NCBI GenBank assembly: GCA_946902985.2 | Contig: OX336398.1 | Coordinates: forward strand, 231,781,556 to 231,845,555 | DNA: 64,000 nt | DNA from: Meconema thalassinum | Lineage: Eukaryota; Arthropoda; Insecta; Orthoptera; Tettigoniidae | Reading direction: 5' to 3' | In this document: positions 22,434 through 33,335 of the stretch, piece after piece | Position numbering within the stretch: the first letter of the stretch is position 1 | How the letters are laid out: every line of letters starts with the position of its first letter | Translations under genes and position numbers: made by a program | Notes under the pieces: generated by a model | What the model saw: only the letters and a program-made list of their open reading frames with translations | Told to the model about the DNA's origin: nothing | The model's database searches: none

Positions 22434-23957
22434 GTAAGCCCAATACTACAACACATTAGGAAATGACGTCACGGCACCATATAGGGTAAGCCCGGCCATA
22501 TATCGAGTAATAATAACCATGCCATTCTTTTCACAGGTAAAAAGGGGCTTCAGACTGTGGCAACGCTGCCACAGGAAGCGGCATATGGAATAGGGAATTT
22601 CAATGTTTTGTTAACCTCTCCATTTTTTTTTGCAGGCATTGTCACCTAGAATATGACACGTGTAATTATGATTTTGCTGCCAGATAGCAGCAACATGCTA
22701 TTTAATGCCCCCTTATTGTAGTATTATACCTGTGCATACTAACCTCCATTTAACATTCATTCTCACTTACACACTCACTACATTTTTTTTTTACAGCTAC
22801 ACGTCAATAATCTGCACAGCAGGAATGATGCCTGTGGGGCATCAGGCTTGCTGGCAGATCTGCATAAAACAAAAACACTTGAAGCGTCAAAATGCGACGC
22901 AGCTTACGGCGATGAGGGCGCAACCGGCATGTGGCGGCGACCCTCATGGCCAAGTGTGCAAGCATTCACCCACAGAGGATGCTTCACAGACTAGGTATTA
23001 AGAATACACTGCAAGCGGTACGACCACTCAACCGTGCCAAGAGGTGGCCGTATAGGATCAGCCGTGATACGGCAAGCGTACGTACAAACAGGTAGCGTGC
23101 ACGCGAGGATCCAAACAAAAACTAGAATTATAAGGGTTTAGCGCGCTTAAGTAGACATAAGGTCATTGTAGTTCATAATTTTAAAGAGTAAACTACATAC
23201 ATATTCATGCGCCCACGGGCAATTATTCCAATGGAAATTCCTAAATGTCAGCATCGCAACATAATACATTAAACACTATATATATTTTTGTCTGTTTATC
23301 AAGTTCACGTGTACACGATGTCTATATTTTTGTTTTGTTTTGTTTCGTTTGCTAAGGTAACACGTAACCAATGTCTGTGAATTGTTTTCTTTCATTTTTC
23401 TCTCTTCTAACTTCCCCATTTGTCAGGGTGTTCCGTTTTATCCCACACCAATAAATACATTTTAAATATTTCCTTTAAATTATACCCTGGAACACCCATT
23501 TTTTTTCTATTCTCTCCTATCTTCTTTATTGCAGGGAGCACTTTTTCCCCAAGATAGGGCGGACGACGCAATCATCCGTTCGGCCCTGGGTTTTTCCTCC
23601 CTGCACAACTATGTAACCATGTATAACCATGTTTTTTTTCTTTTTTATGCCGACAACGGCAATGGCGATTGTGCCTCAATAGCAATTATTTTCTTTATTC
23701 AACAATGTTAATGCACATTTCACCATGCAATGTAAAATTTATATACATATATATCTATGTACACCCCATAACCCTCCCCTCTGAACACGGGCTGACCACA
23801 CACCTACACTTCTGCACGACGACACCCGTTCCATACGACGACGCTTACGACGCCACCACCAGAAGAGACGAGGGGGATTCAAAAACTACTACGACAACAT
23901 CCCAACCCCAAGTGCCCTTCCCGGTCGCGAGGACGCGACCAAATGGAGGAAGAGGCT

Positions 23958-24835
23958 TGTACAATACCCAAGGGGTATGCACCCCTTAGAGATCATCCCC
24001 CCCATCATCTGTCTAAATCTCATAAAAGGCAACCCTTTAAAAGCCTACCCAATATCCATCAATACTATAAGGGCAGCTGGCTACTCCATAAAGCAGCTCA
24101 ACCCTTGCGTAATTATGACACACAGCGACATACTACAAACTGGTTCAACTATGCCACAACGCGCTGACAGAACAGAGGCTAAAGGTATAAAAGGTGCCTT
24201 AAGTGGGTCACGAGGATCTCTCCATCATCAGTGCTTCGACGAGACAGCCGGAGGCTAACGACAGTGTCAACCGAGGTGAGTCAGTCAGTCAGTGTTCAGA
24301 ATCCTACTTTTGTAACCTAACACCCACAGTTTGTACTCACATTATAACATCACAAGATCCCTTAAAAGGGACTAACAGTTACTCATTGCTGACCAATAAA
24401 CACTTGGTCAGTCTCTTACACTTGCATTACTGATCTACACTCTTCTTCACGTCCCAACGTCCTTCCTTACTCCCGTCACAGTCAGACGTGACACACCGTA
24501 GTAATAACGCCAACTCAGACGTCATTGTATTCCTCACAGCGGCTCGCGTGCTCAAGTGAAGCGCGTGCCGAACCGCTGACACTAGCAAGGTGATTATATA
24601 ATAAGTAGCCGGCTGGGCGACTAGTACATCGACCCGCGTGCTAAGGCTACATCCCTTAAACCACATTTACAGTCTTTATAGGAGCGCCCCCTAGTTCCTA
24701 ACGCTAAACAACACTCCACACTGGTCAGCTTGCCCCTCCAAAGGCAGCTACCCCCTTTTAGACACTCCATTCAAAATCAATACAGTAACTCTTCCGTTTT
24801 AGGTCCTACCACCCCTAAATAAGGGATCTAAAACA
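23958..24835 (+). repeat. 3' LTR
   Basis: This 878-bp copy of 15241-16118 begins TGTACAATAC and ends CTAAAACA. It is followed by the ATAT duplication and the resumption of copy B of the array element. TATA box at 24186-24192; AATAAA at 24395-24400. Confidence 0.9.
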
Positions 24836-25195
24836 ATATTCACATGGACGTTTCTCGCAATTTAACCATCCGCGTGCAGTGAAACTTGGTACAGTAAATC
24901 TTTATCCGAATGTTAATCCACTGGCATCTAATTTATTTCAATTGTTTCCATAACCTCAAGATGGCAGCTGTGAAAAATTTTTAAATCTCCTTGTTTTTTC
25001 TTGTGTCCTAATTATGCGATTGAAGTTTGAATACTACACGTTCACAATAATCTGCATGTAACAGTACATAACTCTAGGACCTACATATATAAAATTGAAC
25101 ATGGCGACCATCCGAAATATTTAGTCGGTTCTCAATATCTACGAATCTATTACAGCAATCAAACTGAAATTGTGTATGTTAAATAGTAGCAATTA

Positions 25196-25531
25196 GGGAA
25201 GCCTCCGTGGCTTAGGCGGCAGCACGCCGGCCTCTCACCGCTGGGTCCGTGGTTCAAATCCCGGTCACTCCATGTGAGATCTGTGCTGGACAAAACGGAG
25301 ACAGACAGGTTTTTCTCCGGGTACTCCGGTTTTCCCTGTCAAAATTTCATTCCAGCAACACTCTCCAGTATCATTTCATTTGATCTGTCATTCATCTATT
25401 CATTGCCCCAGAGGTGTGCGTCAGGCCTCGGCAGCCGGCACAGTCCCTATCCTCGCCGCTAGCTAGGGGCTTCATTCATTCCATTCCTGACCCGGTCGGA
25501 GACTGGAAGCAGGCTGTGGATTTTCATTTTC
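25196..25531 (+). mobile_element. tRNA-headed SINE (family 4) inside copy B
   Basis: The head GCCTCCGTGGCTTAGGCGGC and B-box GGTTCAAATCC are followed by CCGGGTACTCCGGTTTTCCC and a tail ending in GTGGATTTTC. It is flanked by a 15-bp target-site duplication, AAATAGTAGCAATTA (25181-25195) and AAATAGTGGCAATTA (25532-25546). From memory the head resembles a SINE common in orthopterans. Confidence 0.85.
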
Positions 25532-25616
25532 AAATAGTGGCAATTAACATAAGTAGGATATATGAAAATAGGCTGTATAGTTCTTCACGGAACTACTTGT
25601 TTTTTTCAAGTTCCTA

Positions 25617-25815
25617 TGGACAGTATAAAAATAACAGATTGACTACCAAACTGATTTTACTACTAAATATTTGCTTGCTTTATTCTTATGTCTCAACATA
25701 ATCGACAAAACGAATGAAACGTTTGTCGTATCGTTACACCAGCTTTGCAATGCCCTCAGCAAAATAGTCTGCCGCCACTGAGGTGAATAAGTCTGGAGAG
25801 TCTCCATCCATTCCT
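25617..25815 (-). pseudogene. Mariner/IS630-like transposase C-terminal remnant
   Basis: On the minus strand, frame fragments resemble the C-terminus of mariner-type transposases (a Tyr-Phe-Ala-Glu-Gly-Ile type block followed by Arg-Tyr-Asp-Lys). They are followed by an AT-rich 3' flank. The same sequence in plus orientation occurs at 30635-30840. It is too degraded for a functional call. Confidence 0.5.
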
Positions 25816-25972
25816 TCCATTCTCGAAAAAGGTGAAAATCATTCACGACCGCACTGTGCCATCGTTACGATAGACTTTCTTAAATAATTCAAGTGTGAAG
25901 TTTTGGACCATCTGCCGTTTAGTCCAAACCAGCACTGAATGATTTTCACCTTTTATTTTTGAGAATTGAAGG
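25816..25972. mobile_element. Small foldback MITE, ~157 bp
   Basis: CCTTCCATTCTCGAAAAAGG at the left pairs with the reverse complement at the right (TTTGAGAATTGAAGG end). The TGAATGATTTTCACC block is shared by the inverted ends. The inverted arms are roughly 35 bp. No coding potential. Confidence 0.6.
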
Positions 25973-26544
25973 TATGGTTGGGTGGCAACGCCTCGCCAAA
26001 AAGGAAAAAAAAAAGTCCTCTCGTCACGCAGGAAGGCGGAGGTAGATTTCACCGAACAAACTTGGGGATAGGGGAAAATAGGCAGAATATGCAGGTTTTC
26101 GTAGAAGGATCAGTCCTCATTTATTGCGTGAAAGTATTTTATAATTGGAGATTAATTAACTTTGTTTTTCGTCATTTTATGCATATTTTAAACATTTTAT
26201 TGTCTTATGATGACGGTAACCTTCTTGTCATTTGGAGTCCATTTTTATACTTGTGGTCACACTGTCCTTATGCAAGGTTTCGACACTGATATGTAACTAT
26301 GTAACGGTCTGTTACTTCTTCACGCAAAATTATATCTCCCGCAGAGATGTTGGTTGGTTCCTCAGTTTAGGGGCTGCGACAACGTGGTCATGTAACCCCG
26401 TGTACTTTGGGTGAGTGTAGAATCTGTCTGATAAACGGTGTGAATTGTGTTGGCTGTATTAGTCTGTAATTCAGGTAAGGAATGCAGACGCTCAATTTCA
26501 AGCAGTAGTTCCTAATGTTGCTACCAGATACTACCGTCAACGAC

Positions 26545-26735
26545 ACCTAGCTGTGAACTTGGCTACTAGATGCCACCGCAATCAGCAACTCGCAACGAAC
26601 GTTGGAACTTCCCCTCCAAAGGAAAGCAAACTGAGGGATTTTTAGCGCTCTTAGAAAATCCGACGACTTTGGCCGGCTTTGAACCCGCGACCTTGGGCAT
26701 GCTACCAGTTACGTCACCGAAGCCGCTTCACACTT
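26545..26735 (-). mobile_element. SINE family 1 fragment within R unit 1
   Basis: In reverse complement it carries the GCGGCTTCGGTGACGTAACT head, a GGGTTCAAAGCC B-box and the AAGAGCGCTAAAAATCC body, but lacks the middle of the full-length SINE. An 11-12 bp deletion in the head distinguishes it from the other three R units. Confidence 0.7.
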
Positions 26736-27314
26736 AGTCAGATGGAAATCTGAATCTGATCTCGCGCAAGTGCGTTGTCATGGCAACGTCTGATGGCTCA
26801 TCCCTCATCAATTTAGTAGTGTTGCCATGGCAACCACTGATAGCTCTTGGCATTTTCTTATAATTCCGAAATAATTTTTCTCATCACTTGACGTATTGGT
26901 GGGTCATATCAAAAATTCTTTCAGACAAAAGTTTTAGGTAATTATTAGGGGAATACTGTCCATTTTGTACGGTTTTGATATTGTGCCTATTAAGAGAGAT
27001 ATGATTAATGTTTCCCGAAAAACCCACTTTTCCCACCCCTTTGGTCAATGGTTGGTGCTGTAAAAAATCTCTTCAAACATAAATTTTTGTGCTTTATCCG
27101 GCACATAGTATGAACTTTAAACGGATTCGATATTTCACATATTAAGAGAGTTATAGCAATATTTCATTTCTTCGAAAAAACTCCCCCATTTTCATCCCAT
27201 TCGACCGATTTAGCCCAGTAACGAACTCGACCGAGATTTTATGGGTATACATATTCGGTAAAAATTTCAAAGTGATTGGTGCAAAATTATGGCAGTTATT
27301 GTGTCCACAAGAAA

Positions 27315-27318
<4 letters not shown>

Positions 27319-27370
<52 letters not shown>
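27319..27370. repeat. (TA)n microsatellite
   Basis: About 26 TA units at a fixed position within R unit 1. The same position holds TA or GATA repeats in the other units (28327-28370, about 62227-62247, 63189-63243). Confidence 0.9.
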
Positions 27371-27373
<3 letters not shown>

Positions 27374-27524
27374 ATACATAAATTATATATAAACTTTTGA
27401 ACTGACGGTGGTTTTGGGGCCTGGGGGATGTGAAACGCGAAGATATGTCGAAATTTTCCGGAAATCGAAATATGGTACCCATTGCAATAGTTGGCTTTCT
27501 AATGAAATCTACCTAAAATACTAC

Positions 27525-27740
27525 CATCTACGACACCTATCTGTGAACTTGGCTATTAGATGCCACCGGAACCATCAACTCGCAACGAACGTTGGAACTT
27601 CTCCTCCGAAGGAAAGCAAACTCAGTTTTTTTTAGCGCTCTTAGTAAATCCGACGACTTCAGCCGGGTTTGAACCCGCGACCTTGGGCATAGAAGTTCAG
27701 CATGCTACCAGTTCCGATACCGAAGTCGCTTCCCACAGAC
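27525..27740 (-). mobile_element. SINE family 1 fragment within R unit 2
   Basis: The same shortened minus-strand SINE as in unit 1, here retaining the AGAAGTTCAGCATGC segment of the head. Confidence 0.7.
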
Positions 27741-28320
27741 AGATGGAATACTGAATGTTATCTCGTGCAGTGGCGTTGTCATAGCAACTGCTGTTGGCTC
27801 ATCCCTTATCAATTAAAAGTAAAGTTGTCATGGCAACCTCTCTTGGCACTTGGCATTTTCTTATAATTTAAATCATTTTGCTCACCCCGTGGCGTAATGG
27901 TGGGTCATATCAAAAATTCTTTCGGACAAAAGTTTTAGGTAATTATTGGAGGAACATTGTCCATTTTGTACGGTTTTGATATTGTGCCTATTAACAGAGA
28001 TATGATTAATGTTTCCCGAAAGACCCACTTTATCCCACCCCTTTGGTCAATGGTTGGTGCTATCAAAAAACTTTTCAAACATAAATTTTAGGGTCTTGTC
28101 CGATACATAGTATGAACTTGGAATGGATTCAATATTTCAGATATTAAGAGAGTTATAGCGATATTTCACTTTTTCGAAAAAAAGCCTCCCATTTTCACCC
28201 CCTTAGACCGATTTTCCCCATTAACGAACTCGACCGAGATTTTAAGGGTATACATATTATGTAAAAAATTCAAAGTGATTGGTGTAAAATGACGACAGTT
28301 ATCGTGTCCACAAGAAACTG

Positions 28321-28371
<51 letters not shown>

Positions 28372-28374
<3 letters not shown>

Positions 28375-30473
28375 GGTGTATTTGATATGATGGAAGTCCT
28401 TTACACTGGTGATAGAAGATGGTATTCTAAGCAAATATCTTCATGAAATTAAGTCGGATCTTAATTAGTGTAGGTGGAATTAAATCACAAAAATCGTCGG
28501 TCAATATCTTGGAAACGGGCTTTCACTTCGTTCCCCTCAGCAGCAGAGCTGACTTCTCCCCGTCTCCCTCCCCTCCTACGCTGAGGAATGTTGACCAGAG
28601 TCTGCAGTTGAGTGACCTCCTCGCCTTGTCTGCCAATGATATTGAAATACACAAACCGAGCCTATGAACAGCTGATTCACACCTTCATGGGGAGTGGCTA
28701 CATGACTAGTGATGGTGGAACTGTCTAGGATTTTTCCAGCTTCATGAACTATGCATAGAAAATAGAAATCCTAAAGATTTGGTAAATTAATTTAAGGAAC
28801 TGTTGGTCTATCTTTGTGTGAAGATAGTGCAACAACTGTAATAAACTTATTAATAATACTAATAATAGTAATAGTAGGCTTTTAGACACACTAACTTCTT
28901 TTATGTTTCTTTTTGGTATGTCGAGTTGCCAGACTTTAATGTACGTAGGATTTCTTGTATGTGCCATGAAATCCATGGAGATGATCTTATTAGATCCCAT
29001 TCATTTACTACATGACTGAACGTAGATCGCACCCTCGGGAAGGTTAGCACTCTACCACCAGAACTACACATGCTGACTCTTATTATTATTATTATTATTA
29101 GACTATTATTATTATTATTATTATTATAACACTGTATTATAACAATGTATTTGTATTTTATTTTCATTTTCGTGTATTTTCATATGTATTTACATTGTTG
29201 ATGGACCAATAAATCAATCCTCTCCCCCCCCCCCCCCCCTCTCCAGTTAATGGCCACCCGAGGGCTGGAGATGGGATGGGACAATTCACAATATGAACAT
29301 GTGGTACCATACTAGTATTAAATCTTTGAAGTAGGTTTCCATGGGTTCCCACTTCTACCCCAGGCAAATGTCGGGATTGTTCCTAACTTAAGGCCACGGC
29401 CGCCTTCTTCTCAATAATCATAACCGCTGGCAGTGCAGCCCATGAAGGGCCTAGGCCTACCAAGCGACCGCTGTCCAGCCATTTGGCCTGCAGATATTAG
29501 GGTGACGCGTGGTCAGTGCATCGGGTCCCCTCGGCCATTAATCTTGATTTTCCTGACTCGGGCACTGCCTCACTGTTAGACAGCTACTTAATTGCCCTCA
29601 CGAGGCTTAGTGCACTGCGTTACAGCCCTCACGTCAGTTTCTAATATCCCTGATGGAGCCAGGAATCGAACCCAGGGCCTCCAGGTAAGAGGCAGTTGCA
29701 CTGCCCCAACACCACAGGGCCGGCGCCTTCTTCCGAATCCTCACCTGAATTACAAATACCCACATTTCTACAGAAACCACAAAACACAGGTTATCACACA
29801 AATTCTACCCACACCCAGCTACATGGGGCTAAATGACCAAAATCGCCAAGCCTCTCAAACAAAACATCAAGTTTTTTACTTCCGTCCTAAATGCCTAGTT
29901 CTGAACAGACTGCGGGATGTCGGAATTTTGTCACACTGCATTTCATTAAGAGAATGTTTTTAGTATTTTCAGAAACTAGTCAACAGAAGGTCCGACACGG
30001 ACGCCAATGATACATCAGGGCTGAGTATCGAAATTATTTTATACATGAACATCAATCAATGAATTCCACACTTACAAAGTAGGCTACACAATACTACCGG
30101 TCCTGACGTCCCAAGCCATTGCGTGCGTTGTCAACAACAACAACAACAAGAACAACGGCAATGCACATTTTCTTACGAGACGGTAGAGCTCAAACAGCTG
30201 ATAGCCTACCACCCCTCAAGTCAACCGGTAAGGTCAATGCTCCGATTACGTAACAACTTCCCCTTCGCGCGTCGTCACATCGGGCTCCGCCTCGTTTCCC
30301 CAGCCTGCCGCACCACTTTCTGCCTGATTAGTTTCTGAAATAACTAAAAACATTGACTTTTTAATGATTAATTATCAATTTCAAGATAGGTGACAATTTT
30401 TTTACCTAGGAAGCTTAGAATACCATCTTCTATCACCAGTGTAACGGACTTCCATCATATCAAATACACCCTG
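28372..30473. mobile_element. 2.1 kb transposon with ~60-bp terminal inverted repeats
   Basis: The ends CAGGGTGTATTTGATATGAT (left) and its reverse complement (right, ending TACACCCTG at 30473) extend to about 60 bp of near-perfect inverted repeat. The right repeat occupies 30413-30473. The element sits in the TA microsatellite of the R repeat, so the flanking TA fits a TA target duplication. R sequence resumes immediately after it. No transposase was found; the interior holds SINE sequence, a (TTA)n block near 29083-29128 and non-coding AT-rich DNA. Confidence 0.75.
29411..29724 (-). mobile_element. SINE family 2 inserted in another SINE
   Basis: The minus-strand head (GGCCCTGTGGTGTTGGGGCA) and body match the copies at 10357 and 55815. 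The 9-bp duplication GCCTTCTTC flanks it at 29402-29410 and 29725-29733. The sequence just to its left (CCCAGGCAAATGTCGGGAT, TAAGGCCACGGCCG) belongs to the SINE family seen at 33910 or 58079, so this is a SINE within a SINE. Confidence 0.8.
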
Positions 30474-30629
30474 TATATATATATATACATAAATTATATG
30501 TAAACTTTTGAACTGACGGTGGTTTTGGGGTCTGGGGGATGTGAAACGCGAAGATATGTCGAAATTTTCCGGAAGTCGAAACATGGGACCCATTGCAATA
30601 GTTAGCTTTCTAATGAAATCTACCTAAAA

Positions 30630-31480
30630 CTTCAGGAGACTCTCCAGACGTGCCCATCTCAGTGGCGGCGGAATATTTTGCCGAGGGCATTGGAAAGCTG
30701 GTGTAACGATACGACAAATGTTTCAATCGTTTTGCCGATTTTGTGGAGACATAAGAATAAAAGAAGCAAATATTTAGTAGTAAAATCAGTTTGGTATGTC
30801 AATCTGTTATTTTTATACAGTCCACCGGAACTTGACAAAAAAAAACACTGCCCTCGTAGATTCGATTGATTCAGTTTTAAAAGTAAGAGTATGACGTCAT
30901 ACGGCCAAAGCAGCACACTGCTTCTGCCAGTGCAACTAGACTTGCTAGTTGCTCACAATCCACCGCTAACTTGGCATGGATACGCGGTGTGTAAATTAAA
31001 TATTGAGTCAGATCTTGTACCCAGTTTCATTCCAATATCAATATAATTCAATACGGTCACTATCAAAGCAACCTCATAGGGAAACCACAGAGCGATGACG
31101 GTTCTTCGATACCTCATAGCAGTTCTGAAACTCGGATACTTGAATCACCTCCAGCAGGTCAGTCAGAGCCTTTTAAATGGTGTCCAGGGTCCCAAATCGA
31201 TGTTTCTTTATGTGTGTCTTCAATCTCGGGAAGAGAGGAGAAAGTCACAAGGACTCAAATCGGGTAAATAAGGAAGCTAAGGAGCTGGTTTACTGAAATT
31301 GCTGTGTGACAAGGCGCATTTCCGTGATGTAACGCTCGGTTCTGTTTGATGTTTAGTTTCACACTCAAGACTCTTTTGTGAAGTCTTCACCCTTTTACCG
31401 CCAACTTCTGGTTGATCGGACGTTCCTAGTTCAGTCGAAAAAAAACCAACAACGTCTGATTGTTCGGACATTCCGAAAAT
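30630..31480. pseudogene. Decayed mariner-like transposase pieces
   Basis: At 30635-30770 the plus strand holds the same transposase C-terminal fragment as 25617-25815. At about 31050-31470 the minus strand reads as a decayed central transposase domain: a His-Gly-Asn-Ala-Pro-Cys-His block is recognisable, and the first Asp expected in the family's D,D motif region is not preserved. Multiple stops. The two pieces lie in opposite orientations, implying rearrangement. Confidence 0.45.
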
Positions 31481-32401
31481 ACTTTTCTGGTAATTTTATC
31501 GTATTAATAGTTCATGAAACATGTTTTCGGCTAAATGGGGCTACATGCAATAAGTTTTAAAGTTAGTGCACACTTTGGCATTATAGTAGCTGATATAATT
31601 GAAGTAGTTGGCGGGAGATATTGCAGGCGCCAACTGAAGATGGTATATTGACTTTCACGGCCGGTGAATTAATACTCAGCACAAAGCTAAATTGCTCAGC
31701 CAACTTAAGTGCTTATATAATAGACTAAACTTTATTGCAACTCAAACTTTTAAAACGAGGTGTTAGAAGCAATTCATTTATAAATAACAAAAATCTTACC
31801 GATTTTTGATAATGAATTTTCTTTCACTCAAAGTAAATATTCATTTATCAATTCATTTTTAAAATATATTTTTAAATAAAGCTACATTCACATAAATTAA
31901 TACAAATATTGCCTACGAAACAAGAAAATGGCCGTCCATTAACATAAATGATATGGACGTAATTGCGAGTTATTTGCCTCAAGGTGAAACTTCAGATTAG
32001 TCCTTGGCGTTATAGGGTGTTGTCAGCAGAGAAAGATGGTGGCGGTCAGAGGATTAAGGAGGGTCCAGATTTGTTGCGTATCCGTGTATCGTATCTCCGT
32101 TGCGTGTCAGTGTTGTAACCGTACTTACTTTTGTATGGGGTTATCGGGTCCGTGGTGGCAATTATTTACCATTAGGGAAAGCCATTTAAAAATAGATATT
32201 ACCATCCTTTTAACCTCAATGAATCTCCTCAATAACTAGCAGATAAAACAATACCATTACATTCCTTATCTCCCACTTCATAACCGTTCATTCCCTACAT
32301 AAGGATACTCTCTTCTTTCCCTTTCTTCATTCTTGCTAGCCAAAACCAAAACCAATAATCATACTTCACATTCTACTGACATGGTCATAGAATACAACAA
32401 C
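31481..32401. other. Spacer, no gene recognised
   Basis: AT-rich DNA left of the gypsy element with no repeat or coding signature that I can name. Confidence 0.5.
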
Positions 32402-32405
32402 AGAT

Positions 32406-33276
32406 TGTCGTGACCTACCTGGCCTGTGAGACGTTCTGGCAGGTTGACAGCTCCTCCGTCGATTTTCCCTACTAGCCGAGCGGTTTTCTAGATAAGGGAA
32501 CTTGAGGTTTCACAGACTCGTCCCGGAACTACCGGAATAAAAGATGAAATTCCCTTGGACTACTGCCGATTTATTAAGCCCTTGGCAGTCGAAGTATATA
32601 TACACTATATACAAATTATGTGAAGTTACTGCTGGGAGTGCACGCAGGTCTGTAATAGCGCTACTAAGTCTTACTGATACTTGACATCTAGTGTGTCTCC
32701 GCGAGGCTGAATAATGCTCGCGCGCGTTACGACGTTACTCTGGCAAGAACTGAGGCGTGAGAACTACTACTCTGCCACTTTGCAACTCTGCAACCCTGTG
32801 ACTACTCCGCTGTAATGACTCTCTGGCAACTCTCCTGTAATAACTCTGCCGCTCGCCATTTTGGATACCATTATATCCAACTAGAGATGACCCAGAATCC
32901 ATCTCTCCCTTCCACTGAGGCCTGGTCCATTCCACCCTCCAGTGCCTGGCAAGTGCTGCTCCCTAAGGTAGCGGCGACTGCCCATACTTGTGTCTACGTG
33001 ACATCCAAGGTTCAACTTCTGGCCTGACTTGTGACTATGAATCACTCTTCCTACAATACAAAGTACCGGACCAAGTGTCCTTTTGTACGAGCAATATTTA
33101 CAGACCTCTGTACACATCCTGGCGACAGCAGTCTCATTCTCTTGAGAAATACATCTCTGGCTTACAATTGCTCACATCCAACTTAGTAATAATAATAATA
33201 ACTCTATTGCCCTTGTATAATGTTCCTCCGAACCGCAGTCCTGGGTTCTGAATCATGGAGGTTCACAGTCACGACA
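32406..33276 (-). repeat. 3' LTR of the gypsy element
   Basis: An 871-bp LTR. The polypurine tract, read on the minus strand as TGGGGAGGGAGG, is directly adjacent (33277-33288). Confidence 0.9.
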
Positions 33277-33335
33277 CCTCCCTCCCCAGGGAAGAAATGG
33301 GCGCAATCTTCCTTGCATTCATTTCTGTCCCAATA

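Larger units (their letters stand above)
17588..23957 (+). other. Non-coding interior of the LTR element
   Basis: This 6.4 kb region has no credible pol and no ORF above about 160 codons. It contains over ten T8 or longer tracts, often written ATTTTTTTT. Acceptor-like pyrimidine tracts end in AG at 17774, 22536, 22635, 22796 and 23534. Donor-like GTGAGT or GTAAG sites occur at 17796, 22310, 22433 and about 22486. It also holds two covarying hairpins (22282-22309, 22408-22433) and a local duplication at about 21645-21745. Just before the 3' LTR is a purine-rich AAATGGAGGAAGAGG (23941-23955) that could act as polypurine tract. Confidence 0.6.
15241..24835 (+). mobile_element. 9.6 kb LTR element lacking pol (LARD-like)
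   Basis: Two 878-bp LTRs (TG...CA) flank a 7.8 kb interior. The flanking 4-bp duplication ATAT (15237-15240 and 24836-24839) and the uninterrupted versions in copies A and C prove insertion. The LTRs look identical by eye, which implies a recent insertion. The interior has no protease, RT, RNase H or integrase motif in any frame I inspected. Its only sizeable ORF is a 291-codon proline- and basic-rich frame near the 5' end. This fits a large non-autonomous LTR derivative mobilised by a related element. The interior is rich in T8-T11 tracts and splice-site-like sequences. Confidence 0.85.
14116..25601 (+). mobile_element. Copy B of the 145-bp-array element, split by two insertions
   Basis: It has the same 5' hairpin and 3' end as copies A and C. 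Motif positions are 14341, 14486, 14633, 14778, 14925, 15071 and 15215, then 24961 and 25101 after the LTR element. Removing the LTR element plus its 4-bp duplication restores the 147-bp step between 15215 and 24961. A SINE (25196-25531) interrupts the distal part. The net length without insertions is about 1.54 kb, matching copies A and C. Confidence 0.8.
26016..30628. mobile_element. R-family repeat, copy 1, split by a transposon
   Basis: The segments 26016-28371 and 30474-30628 together match 59418-63384 without its insertion. The family starts CTCTCG.CACGC.GGAAGGCGG and ends GAAATCTACCTAA. Inside are two tandem units of ~1 kb, each made of a minus-strand fragment of SINE family 1 followed by a conserved block. 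That block contains TTGTGCCTATTAA, CCACCCCTTTGGTCAATGG, a TA microsatellite and TTTTGAACTGACGGTGG. No coding capacity was seen. The class is unclear: a short AGGTAGATTTCA inverted motif lies near both ends, and the CTAA terminus is Helitron-like. Confidence 0.65.

Noticed and set aside
26040..30625. R repeat as a classical TIR transposon using AGGTAGATTTCA
   Set aside because: The motif is only ~12 bp, lies about 20 bp inside the left boundary defined by the LINE interruption, and no target duplication is seen.
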